Part shown: positions 1 through 10,974 of the stretch, piece by piece | How positions within the stretch are numbered: the stretch's first letter is position 1 | Layout of the letters: each line of letters begins with the position of its first letter | Source: Macrostomum hystrix | Lineage: Eukaryota; Platyhelminthes; Macrostomidae | Direction: 5' to 3' | Assembly (NCBI GenBank): GCA_950097015.1 | Contig: CATNEN010000007.1 | Location: 11,099,001-11,163,000, forward strand | DNA: 64,000 nucleotides | Program-made: the position numbers and the translations under genes | The notes under the pieces: generated by a model | The model's input: only the letters and a program-made list of their open reading frames with translations | What the model was told of the DNA's origin: nothing | Database searches by the model: none

Positions 1-30
1 GTGACTCACTATCATGCTCCAGTAGATGTA

Positions 31-270
31 CCATTCAGTAGGTGTGCCATCAGGTGATTCAGTAGGTGTGCCATCAGGTGATTCAGTAGGTGTGCCATCA
101 GGTGATTCAGTAGGTGTGCCATCAGGTGATTCAGTAGGTGTGCCAGCAGGTGATTCAGTAGGTGTGCCATCAGGTGATTCAGTAGGTGTGCCATCAGGTG
201 ATTCAGTAGGTGTGCCAGCAGGTGATTCAGTAGGTGTGCCATCAGGTGATTCAGTAGGTGTGATTCAGTA
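31..270. repeat. 24-bp minisatellite array, about 10 copies
   Basis: Ten nearly identical 24-bp units with the core TTCAGTAGGTGTGCCATCAG; the only common variant is CATCA to CAGCA. The unit length is a multiple of three, so open frames appear on both strands, but they encode only a short monotonous repeat. On the + strand each unit carries TTCAG, a 3'-splice-site-like motif. The array lies just upstream of a probable terminal exon and is probably intronic. Confidence 0.95.
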
Positions 271-322
271 GCCATCGAACTGACAGCCAGCAGCTTGAGT
301 CACCTGCCATCCCCGCCGGCAG

Positions 323-443
323 GCACTATCCGTTCGCCTTGAACCCGGAGCTGCTGGCCTGCCTGAACAATTTCGACGGCGCCCTGTCGGAGCCGGCGCT
401 CAATGACCTCATGGACCAGGTGCGCCAGAAGTACATTAAATGA
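323..443 (+). CDS. Probable 3'-terminal coding exon of an unidentified gene (partial)
   Basis: A GC-rich stretch follows a pyrimidine-rich acceptor ending in CCGGCAG at 322. It reads in one frame to TGA at 441-443, giving about 39 residues that begin HYPFALNPELLACLNNFDG and end RQKYIK. Codons are GC-ending, as in the other genes here, and the base composition drops sharply after the stop. The residues look like an amphipathic helical C-terminus. I do not recognise the family. The upstream exons lie outside the window, and the acceptor could lie further 5' because the frame stays open back to about 264. Confidence 0.45.
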
Positions 444-1407
444 CGTGCAATGATTTTGTCATTGCGCTGAGAAGTTCAAGCGATTCACGTAATGAGATGA
501 GAATGAGAAAGCAGATCTGGATTCTTGTCAAAATATTATTGCAATCAACATTTATAATTCAATATATTGCAATATTTATCATTGTTTTCTGTGTTCATAT
601 CTGTGTTACGGATCTCCTGTCCCAGTCCCAATATTCTCATGGCCTCATCTTACTACTAATAGCGGCAGTAGCAGTAAATTTGCTGCAGTTACCGAAGCGA
701 AATTCCGATCTCTCTGACTGTCTCTGCCGTGCATTTTGCGCCGAACCTGCGAGGCCACCCGTGTCCAGCCATCGAACTGACAGCCAGCAGCTTGAACTGC
801 TGCTCCCCAGGCATTTCGTTTGCAAGCTTCCGCATACTCAGTGTGTCTTAGGCTGAGCCTACTACTCACTGGTCTGTAGCTGCAATGCTGTTTCAACTGA
901 ATGTATTCCTCATGCGGCATAATTTTTATTTGCAGTTATTGAATGCGTCACAGTGTTATCACGATACTCTTGAGCAATAGATGAATTGAATAATACTGAG
1001 TATATACTATTTGAGCACAGTGTGAGCACATTGCCTACCTGACCTAAAGCAATTCCGCACCTTAATAGCTCGTATTATGTGAATTTATCCATTCTTGCGG
1101 CTAATGCGCGCTAGCAACTGTCCTGTAATCAGCACTGTGAATACCCCACCGCCTTCTGTCTGTATTTTCCTCTTTTTCTCCTATTTTTCAGATATTTTGG
1201 TCACCGAAGCTGTTCGATCAAATTTGTTAAGCTTTGGCGTATACAAATTATTGTTAATAAAAGTGAAAGCAAAAAAGCTAGGACAAAAATTAGCTTGGCC
1301 TTTTATTTGCCGGCTAACCAGATGATGTACATGATCTATACATGGTGTACATGATGTCGCATGCCCTTTTTGTTCTTTTCTTTAAGTTCAGATACCGTAG
1401 AATAGTA
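444..1407. other. AT-rich non-coding stretch with a 29-bp duplicate
   Basis: No convincing gene. The 29 bases at 270-298 recur exactly at 767-795, a short dispersed duplication. The open frame at 440-856 has AT-rich, non-coding composition and crosses this duplicate. Confidence 0.6.
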
Positions 1408-1530
1408 CCTCAGTGCGTCCAAAAAGTTCTTTGACACCCCTAATATCTGTGCATGTGTTCGACCGATTTTGTTGAAAAAAGACACAATCATAAATTCATA
1501 TGTAATGAATCCAGCGCTAAAGTTTTAACT
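1408..1530 (+). mobile_element. Truncated mariner end (solo terminal fragment)
   Basis: Starting after a TA, these 120 or so bases match the left end of the mariner copy at 51452 almost base for base. The match includes TGCGTCCAAAAAGTTCTT and the following CACCCCTAATATCTG block, and continues through the GCGCTAAAGTTT segment. The match then stops, with no transposase and no right end. This is a relic of the same family. Confidence 0.88.
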
Positions 1531-1663
1531 TAGAAGCACTAAGGCCTTGATGGCACATGAGGGCACACAAGATCAGGTAGCAGCTACTTGCAGTAGGCAA
1601 GATTGGCTAGCTGGTACCTGAGCCCCAGCACAGGTACGAGGTATTGAGGTATGAAAGCGCAGG

Positions 1664-4115
1664 TCAGATCAGGATCCAGCTGCCAGCAACAGTCAGTCAG
1701 TCAGATCAGGATCCAGCTGCCAGCAACAGTCAGTCAGTCAGATCAGGATCCAGCTGCCAGCAACAGTCAGTCAGTCAGATCAGGATCCAGCTGCCAGCAA
1801 CAGTCAGTCAGTCAGATCAGGATCCAGCTGCCAGCAACAGTCAGTCAGTCAGATCAGGATCCAGCTGCCAGCAACAGTCAGTCAGTCAGATCAGGATCCA
1901 GCTGCCAGCAACAGTCAGTCAGTCAGATCAGGATCCAGCTGCCAGCAACAGTCAGTCAGTCAGATCAGGATCCAGCTGCCAGCAACAATCAGTCAGTCAG
2001 ATCAGGATCCAGCAGCCAGGAACAGTCAGTCAGCCAGTCAGATCAGGATCCAGCAGCCAGGAACAGTCAGTCAGCCAGTCAGATCAGGATCCAGCAGCCA
2101 GGAACAGTCAGTCAGTCAGATCAGGATCCAGCAGCCAGCAACAGTCAGTCAGTCAGATCAGGATCCAGCTGCCAGCAACAGTCAGATCAAGGATCCAGCT
2201 GCCAGCAACAGTCAGTCAGTCCGATCAGGATCCAGCCGCCAGCAACAGTCAGTCAGTCAGATCAGGATCCAGCTGCCAGCAACAGTCAGTCAGTCAGATC
2301 AGGATCCAGCTGCCAGCAACAGTCAGTCAGCCAGTCAGATCAGGATCCAGCAGCCAGGAACAGTCAGTCAGTCAGATCAGGATCCAGCAGCCAGCAACAG
2401 TCAGTCAGTCAGATCAGGATCCAGCAGCCAGCAACAGTCAGATCAGGATCCAGCTGCCAGCAACAGTCAGATCAAGGATCCAGCTGCCAGCAACAGTCAG
2501 TCAGTCAGATCAGGATCCAGCTGCCAGCAACAGTCAGTCAGTCAGATCAGGATCCAGCTGCCAGCAACAGTCAGTCAGTCAGATCAGGATCCAGCTGCCA
2601 GCAACAGTCAGTCAGTCAGATCAGGATCCAGCTGCCAGCAACAGTCAGTCAGTCAGATCAGGATCCAGCAGCCAGGAACAGTCAGTCAGCCAGTCAGATC
2701 AGGATCCAGCAGCCAGGAACAGTCAGTCAGCCAGTCAGATCAGGATCCAGCAGCCAGGAACAGTCAGTCAGTCAGATCAGGATCCAGCAGCCAGCAACAG
2801 TCAGTCAGTCAGATCAGGATCCAGCAGCCAGCAACAGTCAGATCAGGATCCAGCTGCCAGCAACAGTCAGATCAAGGATCCAGCTGCCAGCAACAGTCAG
2901 TCAGTCAGATCAGGATCCAGCAGCCAGCAACAGTCAGATCAGGATCCAGCTGCCAGCAACAGTCAGATCAAGGATCCAGCTGCCAGCAACAGTCAGTCAG
3001 TCAGATCAGGATCCAGCTGCCAGCAACAGTCAGTCAGTCAGATCAGGATCCAGCTGCCAGCAACAGTCAGTCAGTCAGATCAGGATCCAGCTGCCAGCAA
3101 CAGTCAGTCAGTCAGATCAGGATCCAGCTGCCAGCAACAGTCAGTCAGTCAGATCAGGATCCAGCAGCCAGGAACAGTCAGTCAGCCAGTCAGATCAGGA
3201 TCCAGCAGCCAGGAACAGTCAGTCAGCCAGTCAGATCAGGATCCAGCAGCCAGGAACAGTCAGTCAGTCAGATCAGGATCCAGCAGCCAGCAACAGTCAG
3301 TCAGTCAGATCAGGATCCAGCAGCCAGCAACAGTCAGATCAGGATCCAGCTGCCAGCAACAGTCAGATCAAGGATCCAGCTGCCAGCAACAGTCAGTCAG
3401 TCCGATCAGGATCCAGCCGCCAGCAACAGTCAGTCAGTCAGATCAGGATCCAGCTGCCAGCAACAGTCAGTCAGTCAGATCAGGATCCAGCTGCCAGCAA
3501 CAGTCAGTCAGCCAGTCAGATCAGGATCCAGCAGCCAGGAACAGTCAGTCAGTCAGATCAGGATCCAGCAGCCAGCAACAGTCAGTCAGTCAGATCAGGA
3601 TCCAGCAGCCAGCAACAGTCAGATCAGGATCCAGCTGCCAGCAACAGTCAGTCAGTCAGATCAGGATCCAGCTGCCAGGAACAGTCAGCCAGTCAGATCA
3701 GGATCCAGCAGCCAGGAACAGTCAGCCAGTCAGATCAGGATCCAGCTGCCAGCAACAGTCAGTCAGTCAGATCAGGATCCAGCAGCCAGGAACAGTCAGC
3801 CAGTCAGATCAGGATCCAGCTGCCAGCAACAGTCAGTCAGTCAGATCAGGATCCAGCTGCCAGCAACAGTCAGTCAGCCAGTCAGATCAGGATCCAGCAG
3901 CCAGGAACAGTCAGTCAGTCAGATCAGGATCCAGCTGCCAGCAACAGTCAGCCAGTCAGATCAGGATCCAGCAGCCAGGAACAGTCAGATCAAGATCCAG
4001 CAGCCAGGAACAGTCAGCCAGTCAGATCAGGATCCAGCTGCCAGCAACAGTCAGCCAGTCAGATCAGGATCCAGCAGCCAGCAACAGTCAGTCAGTCAGC
4101 CAGTCAGATCAGAAT
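1664..4115. repeat. 2.4-kb array of a 37-bp unit with 4-bp length variants
   Basis: The unit contains GATCAGGATCCAGC, then a TGCCAGCAACAG or AGCCAGGAACAG block, then one to several GTCA tetranucleotides. Length therefore steps by 4 bp (about 29, 33, 37, 41). A long-range copy exists: the rare CCGATCAGGATCCAGCCGCC variant occurs at 2221 and 3402, 1181 bp apart with the same neighbours. Because 37 is not a multiple of 3, frames rotate and two + frames stay open for about 850 codons. These are not genes. Confidence 0.97.
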
Positions 4116-4567
4116 CCAGCAGTTGTACTTCAGTGCCCTATTTATCAGCACAGCATACAAACGAAAGCCCTTGAAATCCGTGACCAATTCGTGTTCAGCT
4201 GAATTCGGCCTCTAGTCGAGTGCAAAATATCAAGAAATCATTTTTTTATTTTATAAACAAAAAGTGCAGCTTAATGTTAAAAAAGGTAAAAAGGCGATCT
4301 GAGCATGTACTCACTATACAGGCGTCATAAGTCCGAGTACAATAAGGAGCCTTTTATTCCCTAATAATAAACTTCTAGCAACCATAGAAATGGCTTATTG
4401 ATGAAGTAGAGAACTAAAGCACAACCCTAAACACTAGCCTGAGGTCCACAGCAAACAAAAATAATTTCACTAGGCTGTCAGTGAGTGACATACAATGCTA
4501 GCCTATGTCACGGCTTAATGTGACATGGTGACATAATGTCAGTGGTGAGTGAGCAGCTACTCGCTGG
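4116..4567. other. Gap between array and RNF185-like gene; probable 3' UTR
   Basis: No coding signal. On the - strand this is the sequence downstream of the RNF185-like stop codon and probably holds its 3' UTR. Confidence 0.5.
4353..4358 (-). promoter_or_regulatory. Candidate poly(A) signal AATAAA for the RNF185-like gene
   Basis: AATAAA on the - strand, about 210 nt after the stop codon at 4568. A second AATAAA lies further on, near 4243. Confidence 0.5.
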
Positions 4568-5314
4568 TCATGCGATGAGCAGCCACACGCCGAAGAGCAC
4601 AGCTATCCAGAGGAACACTCGGCTCACCAGGGGTCCCAGCAGGTCTGACAGCTCCAGCTGCTCCAGGCACTCCTGCAGCTCCAGCATGAGATCTGAAACA
4701 GACCTCTGGCCTGTGAATGCTGCACACCTCACTCCCCTCATCACTCCCTTAATACTACCCTGCCTCATCCCTACACTGCCTCATCACAACACGGCCTCAT
4801 CACCCCCTGCCTCATCACTACCATGCCTCATCACTCCCCTGCATCATCACCCCTCCCTCATCAATCCCTGCCTCATCACTCTCTTTTCCTTTGTCACTCT
4901 CCAGAGGAGTAGAAAGTGGCCCTTAGAAGCGCAGTTTCGCTCACCATTCAGCGACAGGCGGAAGCTGCCGTCGGCGCCGGCGAGGCCCGGATCGATGCCG
5001 ACGGTGATGCGCAGGCCGCCCAGCAGCAGCTGTCGGTGTCCGGACCGCTCCCGCAGCTGGTGGCCGCTGGGCCGCGGTGGCACGACCGTCCCGCCTTCGA
5101 CCCTGTCGGCGCGGCCGTAGACCGGCACGAGGGAGTCCACGCTGATGGCGCCCTTGCACACTGGGCAGCTGGGCGCCTCCGGCCGAGCCACCAGCCAGCG
5201 GTGCAGGCAGGGCCAACAGAACAGGTGGCCGCACAGACTCACCACCGGCTCTGTCACCGGATCCAGGCAGATGTTGCACTCAAACTCGCGACCTCCGCGA
5301 GCCGCTTCAGTCAT
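4568..5314 (-). CDS. RNF185: RNF5/RNF185-like ER membrane RING-type E3 ubiquitin ligase
   Basis: Exons on - are 5314-4945 and 4710-4568, joined across a 234-bp intron (donor GTGAGC, acceptor TTCACAG) in phase 1, giving 170 residues. The N-terminal C3HC4 RING has Cys13, Cys16, Cys28, His30, Cys33, Cys36, Cys50 and Cys53, with the family stretch CGHLFCWPCLHRW. The C-terminus SRVFLWIAVLFGVWLLIA is a membrane anchor very like the tail of RNF185. Human RNF5 and RNF185 are 180-192 residues and act in ER-associated degradation, so the same role is inferred here. The start ATG at 5314 puts the RING at residue 13. An alternative acceptor, CTGTTTCAG, lies 15 nt inside exon 2 in the same frame. The intron holds a degenerate CCTCATCAC repeat. 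The RNF5 versus RNF185 assignment rests mainly on the tail. Confidence 0.9.
4735..4890. repeat. Degenerate CCTCATCACTCCC repeat in the RNF185-like intron
   Basis: About ten imperfect 12-16-bp units built on CCTCATCAC fill most of the 234-bp intron. Confidence 0.75.
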
Positions 5315-5367
5315 GAGGAAACCGGGGCTGCTGCTGCTGCAAACTGTGCATCAGGAAATACTTCAGT

Positions 5368-5745
5368 GTGACTACAGCCACTATGATCACAGCCAGTATG
5401 ATCACAGCTACTATGACTACAGCCACTATGACTACAGCCACTATGACTACAGCCACCATGACTACAGCCACTATGACTAGAGCCACTCTCCAGGGTTTTC
5501 TTGTCACTCTCCAGAGGAGTAGAAAGTGGCCATTAGAAGCCCAGTTTCGCTCACCATTCATCGACAGGCGGAAGCTGCCGTCGGCGCTATGATTACAGCC
5601 ACTATGACTACAACCATTATGACTACAGCCACTAGGATCACAACTACTATGATTACAGCCACTATGACTACAGCCACTATGATTACAGCAACTATGACTG
5701 CAACCATTATGACTACAGTATGTATTACTGCAGCCAGTGACCTAA
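5368..5745. repeat. 15-bp array (CTATGACTACAGCCA) split by an inserted exon-intron fragment
   Basis: Units of the type CTATGACTACAGCCA run from about 5368 to 5480 and resume from 5588 to about 5745. They are interrupted by an 87-bp copy of the RNF185-like exon 1 and intron 1 junction. The array lies just upstream of the RNF185-like start codon, so in its promoter or 5' UTR. Confidence 0.9.
5501..5587 (-). pseudogene. 87-bp duplicate of the RNF185-like exon 1/donor junction
   Basis: Matches 4891-4977 at 84 of 87 positions. It includes the last 33 coding bases of exon 1, the GTGAGC donor and the first intronic bases. It lies in the same orientation, about 610 bp upstream of the original and inside the 15-bp array. 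It cannot encode a working protein but carries an intact 5' splice site. Confidence 0.9.
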
Positions 5746-6605
5746 CAGTCAGCAACATAAAAAGAAGGTGCTAAAGATGTACACAACGGGTTGGGCATTG
5801 GAACCGTGAGTGATTTATTGCAGACACCCTGTGTCATCGATGGCTTAGTGATAGGCAAGCAGGACAAAATAAATAAAAAGACCCGAGGTAGGGAGGCCAC
5901 CTTCGGGGCGTCATCGAAATCTGTCATTTAGAATATCAGAAGATGCTTTGATAGACTACTTACAGTAACAAGCAGAGAATGTGCAGTCTCGGCTGAGCCT
6001 GCGCGGGTCAGAGGCGCGAGGAGGAAGGCAGAAAGGAGGTAGAAAGAGGGGAGAAAATGGGGGTAGGAAGGCGGGCGGCGGAGGGTGGAAGAGATTCTAA
6101 GACAGGAGAAAAAAACAAAACCTTAAAGTACAGAATGTACTCCAGCCTGTACAAAGTGCATTTTAAACTCGGTCAATAGGCCAGCTGAATAAAGTGCAAC
6201 AATAAAACAGAGGAATCTGAAACATCTTCGGAATCTAAAATTCGCATAGATAATAAAAGTACAACACAGTACAATACAGGAACCAATCAGCAAGGAGCTG
6301 AAATTCTCGAGTAGACAAAGGGGTCAGTAGGCAGTAGCCAGCAGGCATGTGTTCTCTCAAACGCACGTCAAAACAGTTCTAACATCAGTAGTATGCATGC
6401 AGTAGTATAAAAAATATATGCGATTTAATTTTGTCCATTTCGAGTGTCGGACACATTCAAGCGACTGCACTGGCAGTGCGGGTAGCGAGTAGGAACAGTA
6501 AAAGTACATGATATCACTTGAACTTATGTCAACAATGGCAAAGTCCCAATAGCTAACTAATACAAACACTAAATAAAGATGAGAATCAGATTTCAACGGA
6601 ATCAC
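5746..6605. other. Gap between RNF185-like gene and DCAF7; no gene seen
   Basis: Mixed composition with a purine-rich stretch at 6010-6120. An AATAAA on the - strand at 5814-5819 could end the DCAF7 transcript, but that would need a 1.7-kb 3' UTR through the 34-bp array. Confidence 0.4.
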
Positions 6606-7425
6606 AATGGGGAAGCGTGAGTCCTCACAGATCCCATCTGACAGGATGGCATGAGTCCTCACAGATCCCATCTGACAGGATGGCGTGAGTCCTCACGGAT
6701 CCCATCTGACAGGATGGCGTGAGTCTTCACAGATCCTATCTGACAGGATGGCGAGTCCTCACAGATCCCATCTGACAGGATGGCGTGAGTCTTCACAGAT
6801 CCTATCTGACAGGATGGCGAGTCCTCACAGATCCTATCTGACAGGATGGCGTGAGTCCTCACGGATCCCATCTGACAGGATGGCGTGAGTCCTCACAGAT
6901 CCCATCTGACAGGATGGCGTGAGTCCTCACAGATCCCATCTGACAGGATGGCGTGAGTCCTCACAGATCCCATCTGACAGGATGGCGTGAGTCCTCACAG
7001 ATCCCATCTGACAGGATGGCGTGAGTCCTCACAGATCCCATCTGACAGGATGGCGTGAGTCCTCACAGATCCCATCTGACAGGATGGCGTGAGTCCTCAC
7101 AGATCCCATCTGACAGGATGGCGTGAGTCCTCACAGATCCCATCTGACAGGATGGCGTGAGTCCTCACGGATCCCATCTGACAGGATGGCGTGAGTCCTC
7201 ACAGATCCCATCTGACAGGATGGCGTGAGTCTTCACAGATCCTATCTGACAGGATGGCGAGTCCTCACAGATCCTATCTGACAGGATGGCGTGAGTCCTC
7301 ACAGATCCTATCTGACAGGATGGCGTGAGTCCTCACGGATCCCATCTGACAGGATGGCGTGAGTCCTCACAGATCCCATCTGACAGGATGGCGTGAGTCC
7401 TCACGGATCCCAGAAACCAGGGAAG
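6606..7425. repeat. 34-bp minisatellite array, about 24 copies
   Basis: The unit is made of AGATCCCATCTGACAGGATGG followed by CGTGAGTCCTCAC, with a 31-bp variant that lacks CGT. It begins about 65 bp beyond the DCAF7 stop codon, so it is probably in the 3' UTR or just downstream. Confidence 0.95.
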
Positions 7426-7490
7426 CGTGAACGCAGTACAGGTGAGTCGCAATCTGCAAAGTGCTTGGCGGCTCGCGGGCCCCGCATGGC

Positions 7491-9845
7491 TCACACGCGC
7501 AGGATCTCCAGGCAGTTGTTGTAGCAGATGCCAATCCAGTCGGTGTGGGCGCTGCTCCACTGGATCTGGTTGATCTCGCCGGCTGCTGTGTAGGCCAGGA
7601 TCGGGTCCTCTACAGCCCGCGGCATGTGCTGCAGATCCCAGATCAGCGCCTGGTAGTCATCGGCTGCGGAAGATTTGGAGGGTGAGGAAAAATTAACATA
7701 ATTCTAATACTATCTCGGCGAACTGTGTCCACCTCGGAACAAGCCAACTGGACTGGACAAGCCCAATGTCCAGTCCGAACAAGCCAACTGGACTGGACAA
7801 GCCCAATGTCCATTCCGAACAAGCCCAATGTCCAGTCCGAACAAGCCCAATGTCCAGTCCGAACAAGCCCAATGTCCAGTTCGCACAAGCCCAATGTCCA
7901 GTCCGAACAAGCCCAATGTCCAGTTCGCACAAGCCCAATGTCCAGTCCGAACAAGCCCAATGTCCAGTCCGCACAAGCCCAATGTCCAGTTCGCACAAGC
8001 CCAATGTCCAGTCCGCACAAGCCCGGTGCCCACTAACCGGCCGTGCAGATGTGACAGGCGCTGTGCGGCGCCCAGGCGAGGCCGTTGACGGAGGCCCGGT
8101 GGTTGGTGAGGCGGGCCACGGGGGCGCACGGCACGCGAGTGTCCAGCACAATCACCTCGGAGGCGTCCATGGCGAAGGTGGCCAGGTAGTTGGGGTCCTG
8201 GCGGTTCCAGGCCAGCCGCAGCAGGGGGCTGTGCCCGGGGTCCTCGTAGATTATGGTGGAGTGCTCCAGGTGGCGCAGGTCGAACATCCGCACGGAGCCG
8301 TCGGCGCCGACGCTGGCGAACATGTCCCGGCCGCCGCCCTGCCGGCTGAAGGCGATGTCGTAGACCTCCTTGTCGTGCGCGATCAACTGGGTCTTCACGT
8401 GACCGCTCACCACGCGGCCGACCACCTGGCCTGTCTGCGAGACGGGGCAACGGGTAGGCCAGCGCAGGTTGATAGTGGGTCAGTGAGGGTCAATCAAGGG
8501 TCAGTGAGGGCCAATCAAGGGTCAGTGAGGGTCAATCAAGGGTCAGTGAGGGCCAATCAAGGGTCAGTGAGGGTCAATCAAGGGTCAGTGAGGGCCAATC
8601 AAGGGTCAGTGAGGGTCAATCAAGGGTCAGTGAGGGTCAATCCAGGGTCAGTGAGGGTCAATCAAGGGACCCAACTGGCGGGTCAATGCCGAGTGGGCAG
8701 TAGCTGCTCACCTCGAGACCCCAGATGGTGCAGGTGGTGTCGATGCTGGAGGTGCCGATGATGTTGGGATCGACCTCGTTCCAGTCGAATGAGGTGAGCG
8801 GCGCGCAGAAGTCGGAGTTCTTGTTGTTGTTGAGCAGGCACTCCAGCTTGGTCTCGGTGTCGGAGACCACTCGCCAGACGCGCAGGTAGTCGCCGCTGGT
8901 GGCCAGAAGGTCGGCTGTGCTGGCCGAGACCTTGCTGTCCGGCAGCCACATGATGCGCGTGGTCGGGTACGGGTGGTCGAAGGTGCTGCGACACATCAGC
9001 TCGCTGCGCTCCTCGTCCAACGACACGATCTGCAGCCGGCGGGGAACTAAATATCTAGCTGACATCCAACTAAATATCTAGCTGACATCCAACTAAATAT
9101 CTAGCTGACATCCAACTAAATATCTAGCTGACATCCAACTGAATAACTAGCTGACATCCAACTGAATATCTAGCTGACATCCAACTGAATATCTAGCTGA
9201 CATCCAACTGAATATCTAGCTGACATCCAACTGAATATCTAGCTGACATCCAACTGAATATCTAGCTGACATCCAACTGAATATCTAGCTGACATCCAAC
9301 TGAATATCTAGCTGACATCCAACTAAATATCTAGCTGACATCTAACTGAATATCTAGCTGACATCCAACTGAATATCTAGCTGACATCCAACTGAATATC
9401 TAGCTGACATCCAACTGAATATCTAGCTGACATCCAACTAAATATCTAGCTGACATCCAACTAAATATCTAGCTGACATCCAACTGAATATCTAGCTGAC
9501 ATCCAACTGAATATCTAGCTGACATCCAACTGAATAACTAGCTGACATCCAACTGAATATCTAGCTGACATCCAACTGAATATCTAGCTGACATCCACCT
9601 GAATGTCTAGCTGACATCCACCTGAATGTCTAGCTGACATCCAACAGAGTGAATCTGAAATGCCGCACCTGCAGCTTGTTGTTGTACTCCTCCACGAAGG
9701 AGCCCAGCGCCAGGCGGAAGCCTTTGTCAGGCCGCACGGACCAGTTCATGCTGTACACTGGCCAGGGCGCCTCGTACTTATAGATCTCCTTCTTCTTGTG
9801 GGCGCCGCCGCCGGCCGCTGGCCCAGTGAGATGGTGGCCCTGCAT
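7491..9845 (-). CDS. DCAF7: DCAF7 (WDR68/HAN11) WD40 scaffold protein
   Basis: Four exons on -: 9845-9669, 9029-8712, 8434-8038 and 7663-7491, with phases 0, 0 and 1, giving 354 residues. All junctions are GT-AG (donors GTGCGG, GTGAGC, GTTAGT). The protein follows the family nearly end to end: [20 protein letters not shown] near the start, then [59 protein letters not shown], and the C-terminus [11 protein letters not shown]. Human DCAF7 has 342 residues and is a WD40 platform for DYRK/HIPK kinases and a CUL4-DDB1 receptor; that role is inferred from conservation. The start is the ATG at 9845, which gives a short Gly/Ala-rich leader before the family-wide [10 protein letters not shown]. Each of the three introns holds a different minisatellite. 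An acceptor-like TTAATTTGCAG just upstream (near 9900) may mark a 5' UTR intron or a trans-splice site. Confidence 0.96.
7739..8037. repeat. 22-bp array in DCAF7 intron 3
   Basis: About 13 units built on CAAGCCCAATGTCCAGTCCG plus AA, with GTTCGC/GTCCGC variants and two copies carrying an extra AACTGGACTGGAC block. It fills most of the 374-bp intron. Confidence 0.93.
8466..8668. repeat. 21-bp array (42-bp dimer) in DCAF7 intron 2
   Basis: GGGTCAGTGAGGGTCAATCA units alternate with GGGCCAATCA versions, giving a 42-bp higher-order period. The array occupies most of the 277-bp intron. Confidence 0.93.
9046..9645. repeat. 23-bp array in DCAF7 intron 1, about 26 copies
   Basis: Units with TATCTAGCTGACATCCAACT and a GAA/AAA variant. 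The array fills nearly the whole 639-bp intron, from about 16 bp inside the acceptor side to about 24 bp from the donor. Confidence 0.95.
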
Positions 9846-10009
9846 GGCTGCTGCTGCTGCTGCTGTTGCTGATGCACCTTTAACGGCGGGCAACACCGCT
9901 GCAAATTAATCGTTTTACGAGTACTTGTGTTTGAAATTTTTAAATCGAATATATATATATATTTCATCTAATATATCGTATTACATATATATCATGTACA
10001 TCAGACCAG

Positions 10010-10480
10010 TCATCACATGATAAATCACATGACTGGGGTGTCAGGTGATGGGCTATCAGATGACTGGGGTGTCAGGTGATGGGCTATCAGATCACTGGAG
10101 TGTCAGGTGATGGGCTATCAGATGACTGGGGTGTCAGGTGATGGGCTATCAGATCACTGGAGTGTCAGGTGATGGGCTATCAGATCACTGGGGTGTCAAA
10201 TGATGAGCTATGGCATGACTGGGGTGTCAGGTGATGGGCTATCAGATGACTGGGGTGTCAGGTGATGGGCTATCAGATCACTGGAGTGTCAGGCGATGGG
10301 CTATCAGATCACTGGGGTGTCAAATGATGGGCTATGGCATGACTGGGGTGTCAAATGATGGGCTATCAGATGACTGGGGTGTCAAATGATGGGCTATGGC
10401 ATGACTGGGGTGTCAAATGAAGGGCTATCAGATGACTGGGGTGTCAGGTGATGGGCTATGGGACGACTAGAGTTTCAGGT
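10010..10480. repeat. 31-bp array upstream of DCAF7
   Basis: About 15 units containing GACTGGGGTGTCAGGTGATG and GGCTATCAGAT, with AAATGATG and GGCATGAC variants in an alternating pattern. Confidence 0.92.
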
Positions 10481-10974
10481 ATGGGCAGTTAGAAACCATA
10501 TCCCTCGCAAAAGAGTAAGACAGAGTTAATTGTAAAAGTTCGATTTCCGTATAATTCAATTAAAACTGAAGTTGCGGCATGCGAAACTAATAAAAAGTGG
10601 GTCGCGGGGCGTCCCACTGCGGGGGTGTCCCAATCGGGTCCGGTAGTTAAAAAACTGCAGATGGTGGCGAACTCGACAGAGGAAAATCAGAGCGGAATTT
10701 GAAAGAATGAGCAAATCGGTCTCTCCGCCAATATTAGTGGAGACTGCAGGTGAATCAACAACTGCATCTATATGTACATCTGTAATACAAGTCTGGAATA
10801 CAGTGATTGGCTGAGAAATCTGAAAAACAATCGGTACATGCGCTATTAGGCAGGAACTGTGAAGCATCATACAACAGAGTGAACTGCGCGCTTTGGAATC
10901 ACACTTGATACCACTGGCCTGCTGTGCCAGCTGCAAACCTGCCCGGTTGCTGGGTCAAAGGCTATATGGATATG
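10481..10974. other. Gap between two arrays; no gene seen
   Basis: Ordinary-looking unique sequence of 0.5 kb. No frame has coding character and no RNA gene was recognised. Confidence 0.5.

Noticed and set aside
440-856. 138-codon frame with a hydrophobic segment
   Set aside because: AT-rich composition, no splice context, and it runs through the 29-bp duplicate.
1644-4215. Two overlapping 850-codon open frames
   Set aside because: Both lie in the 37-bp array. They share no frame, and neither has a non-repeat domain or splice support.
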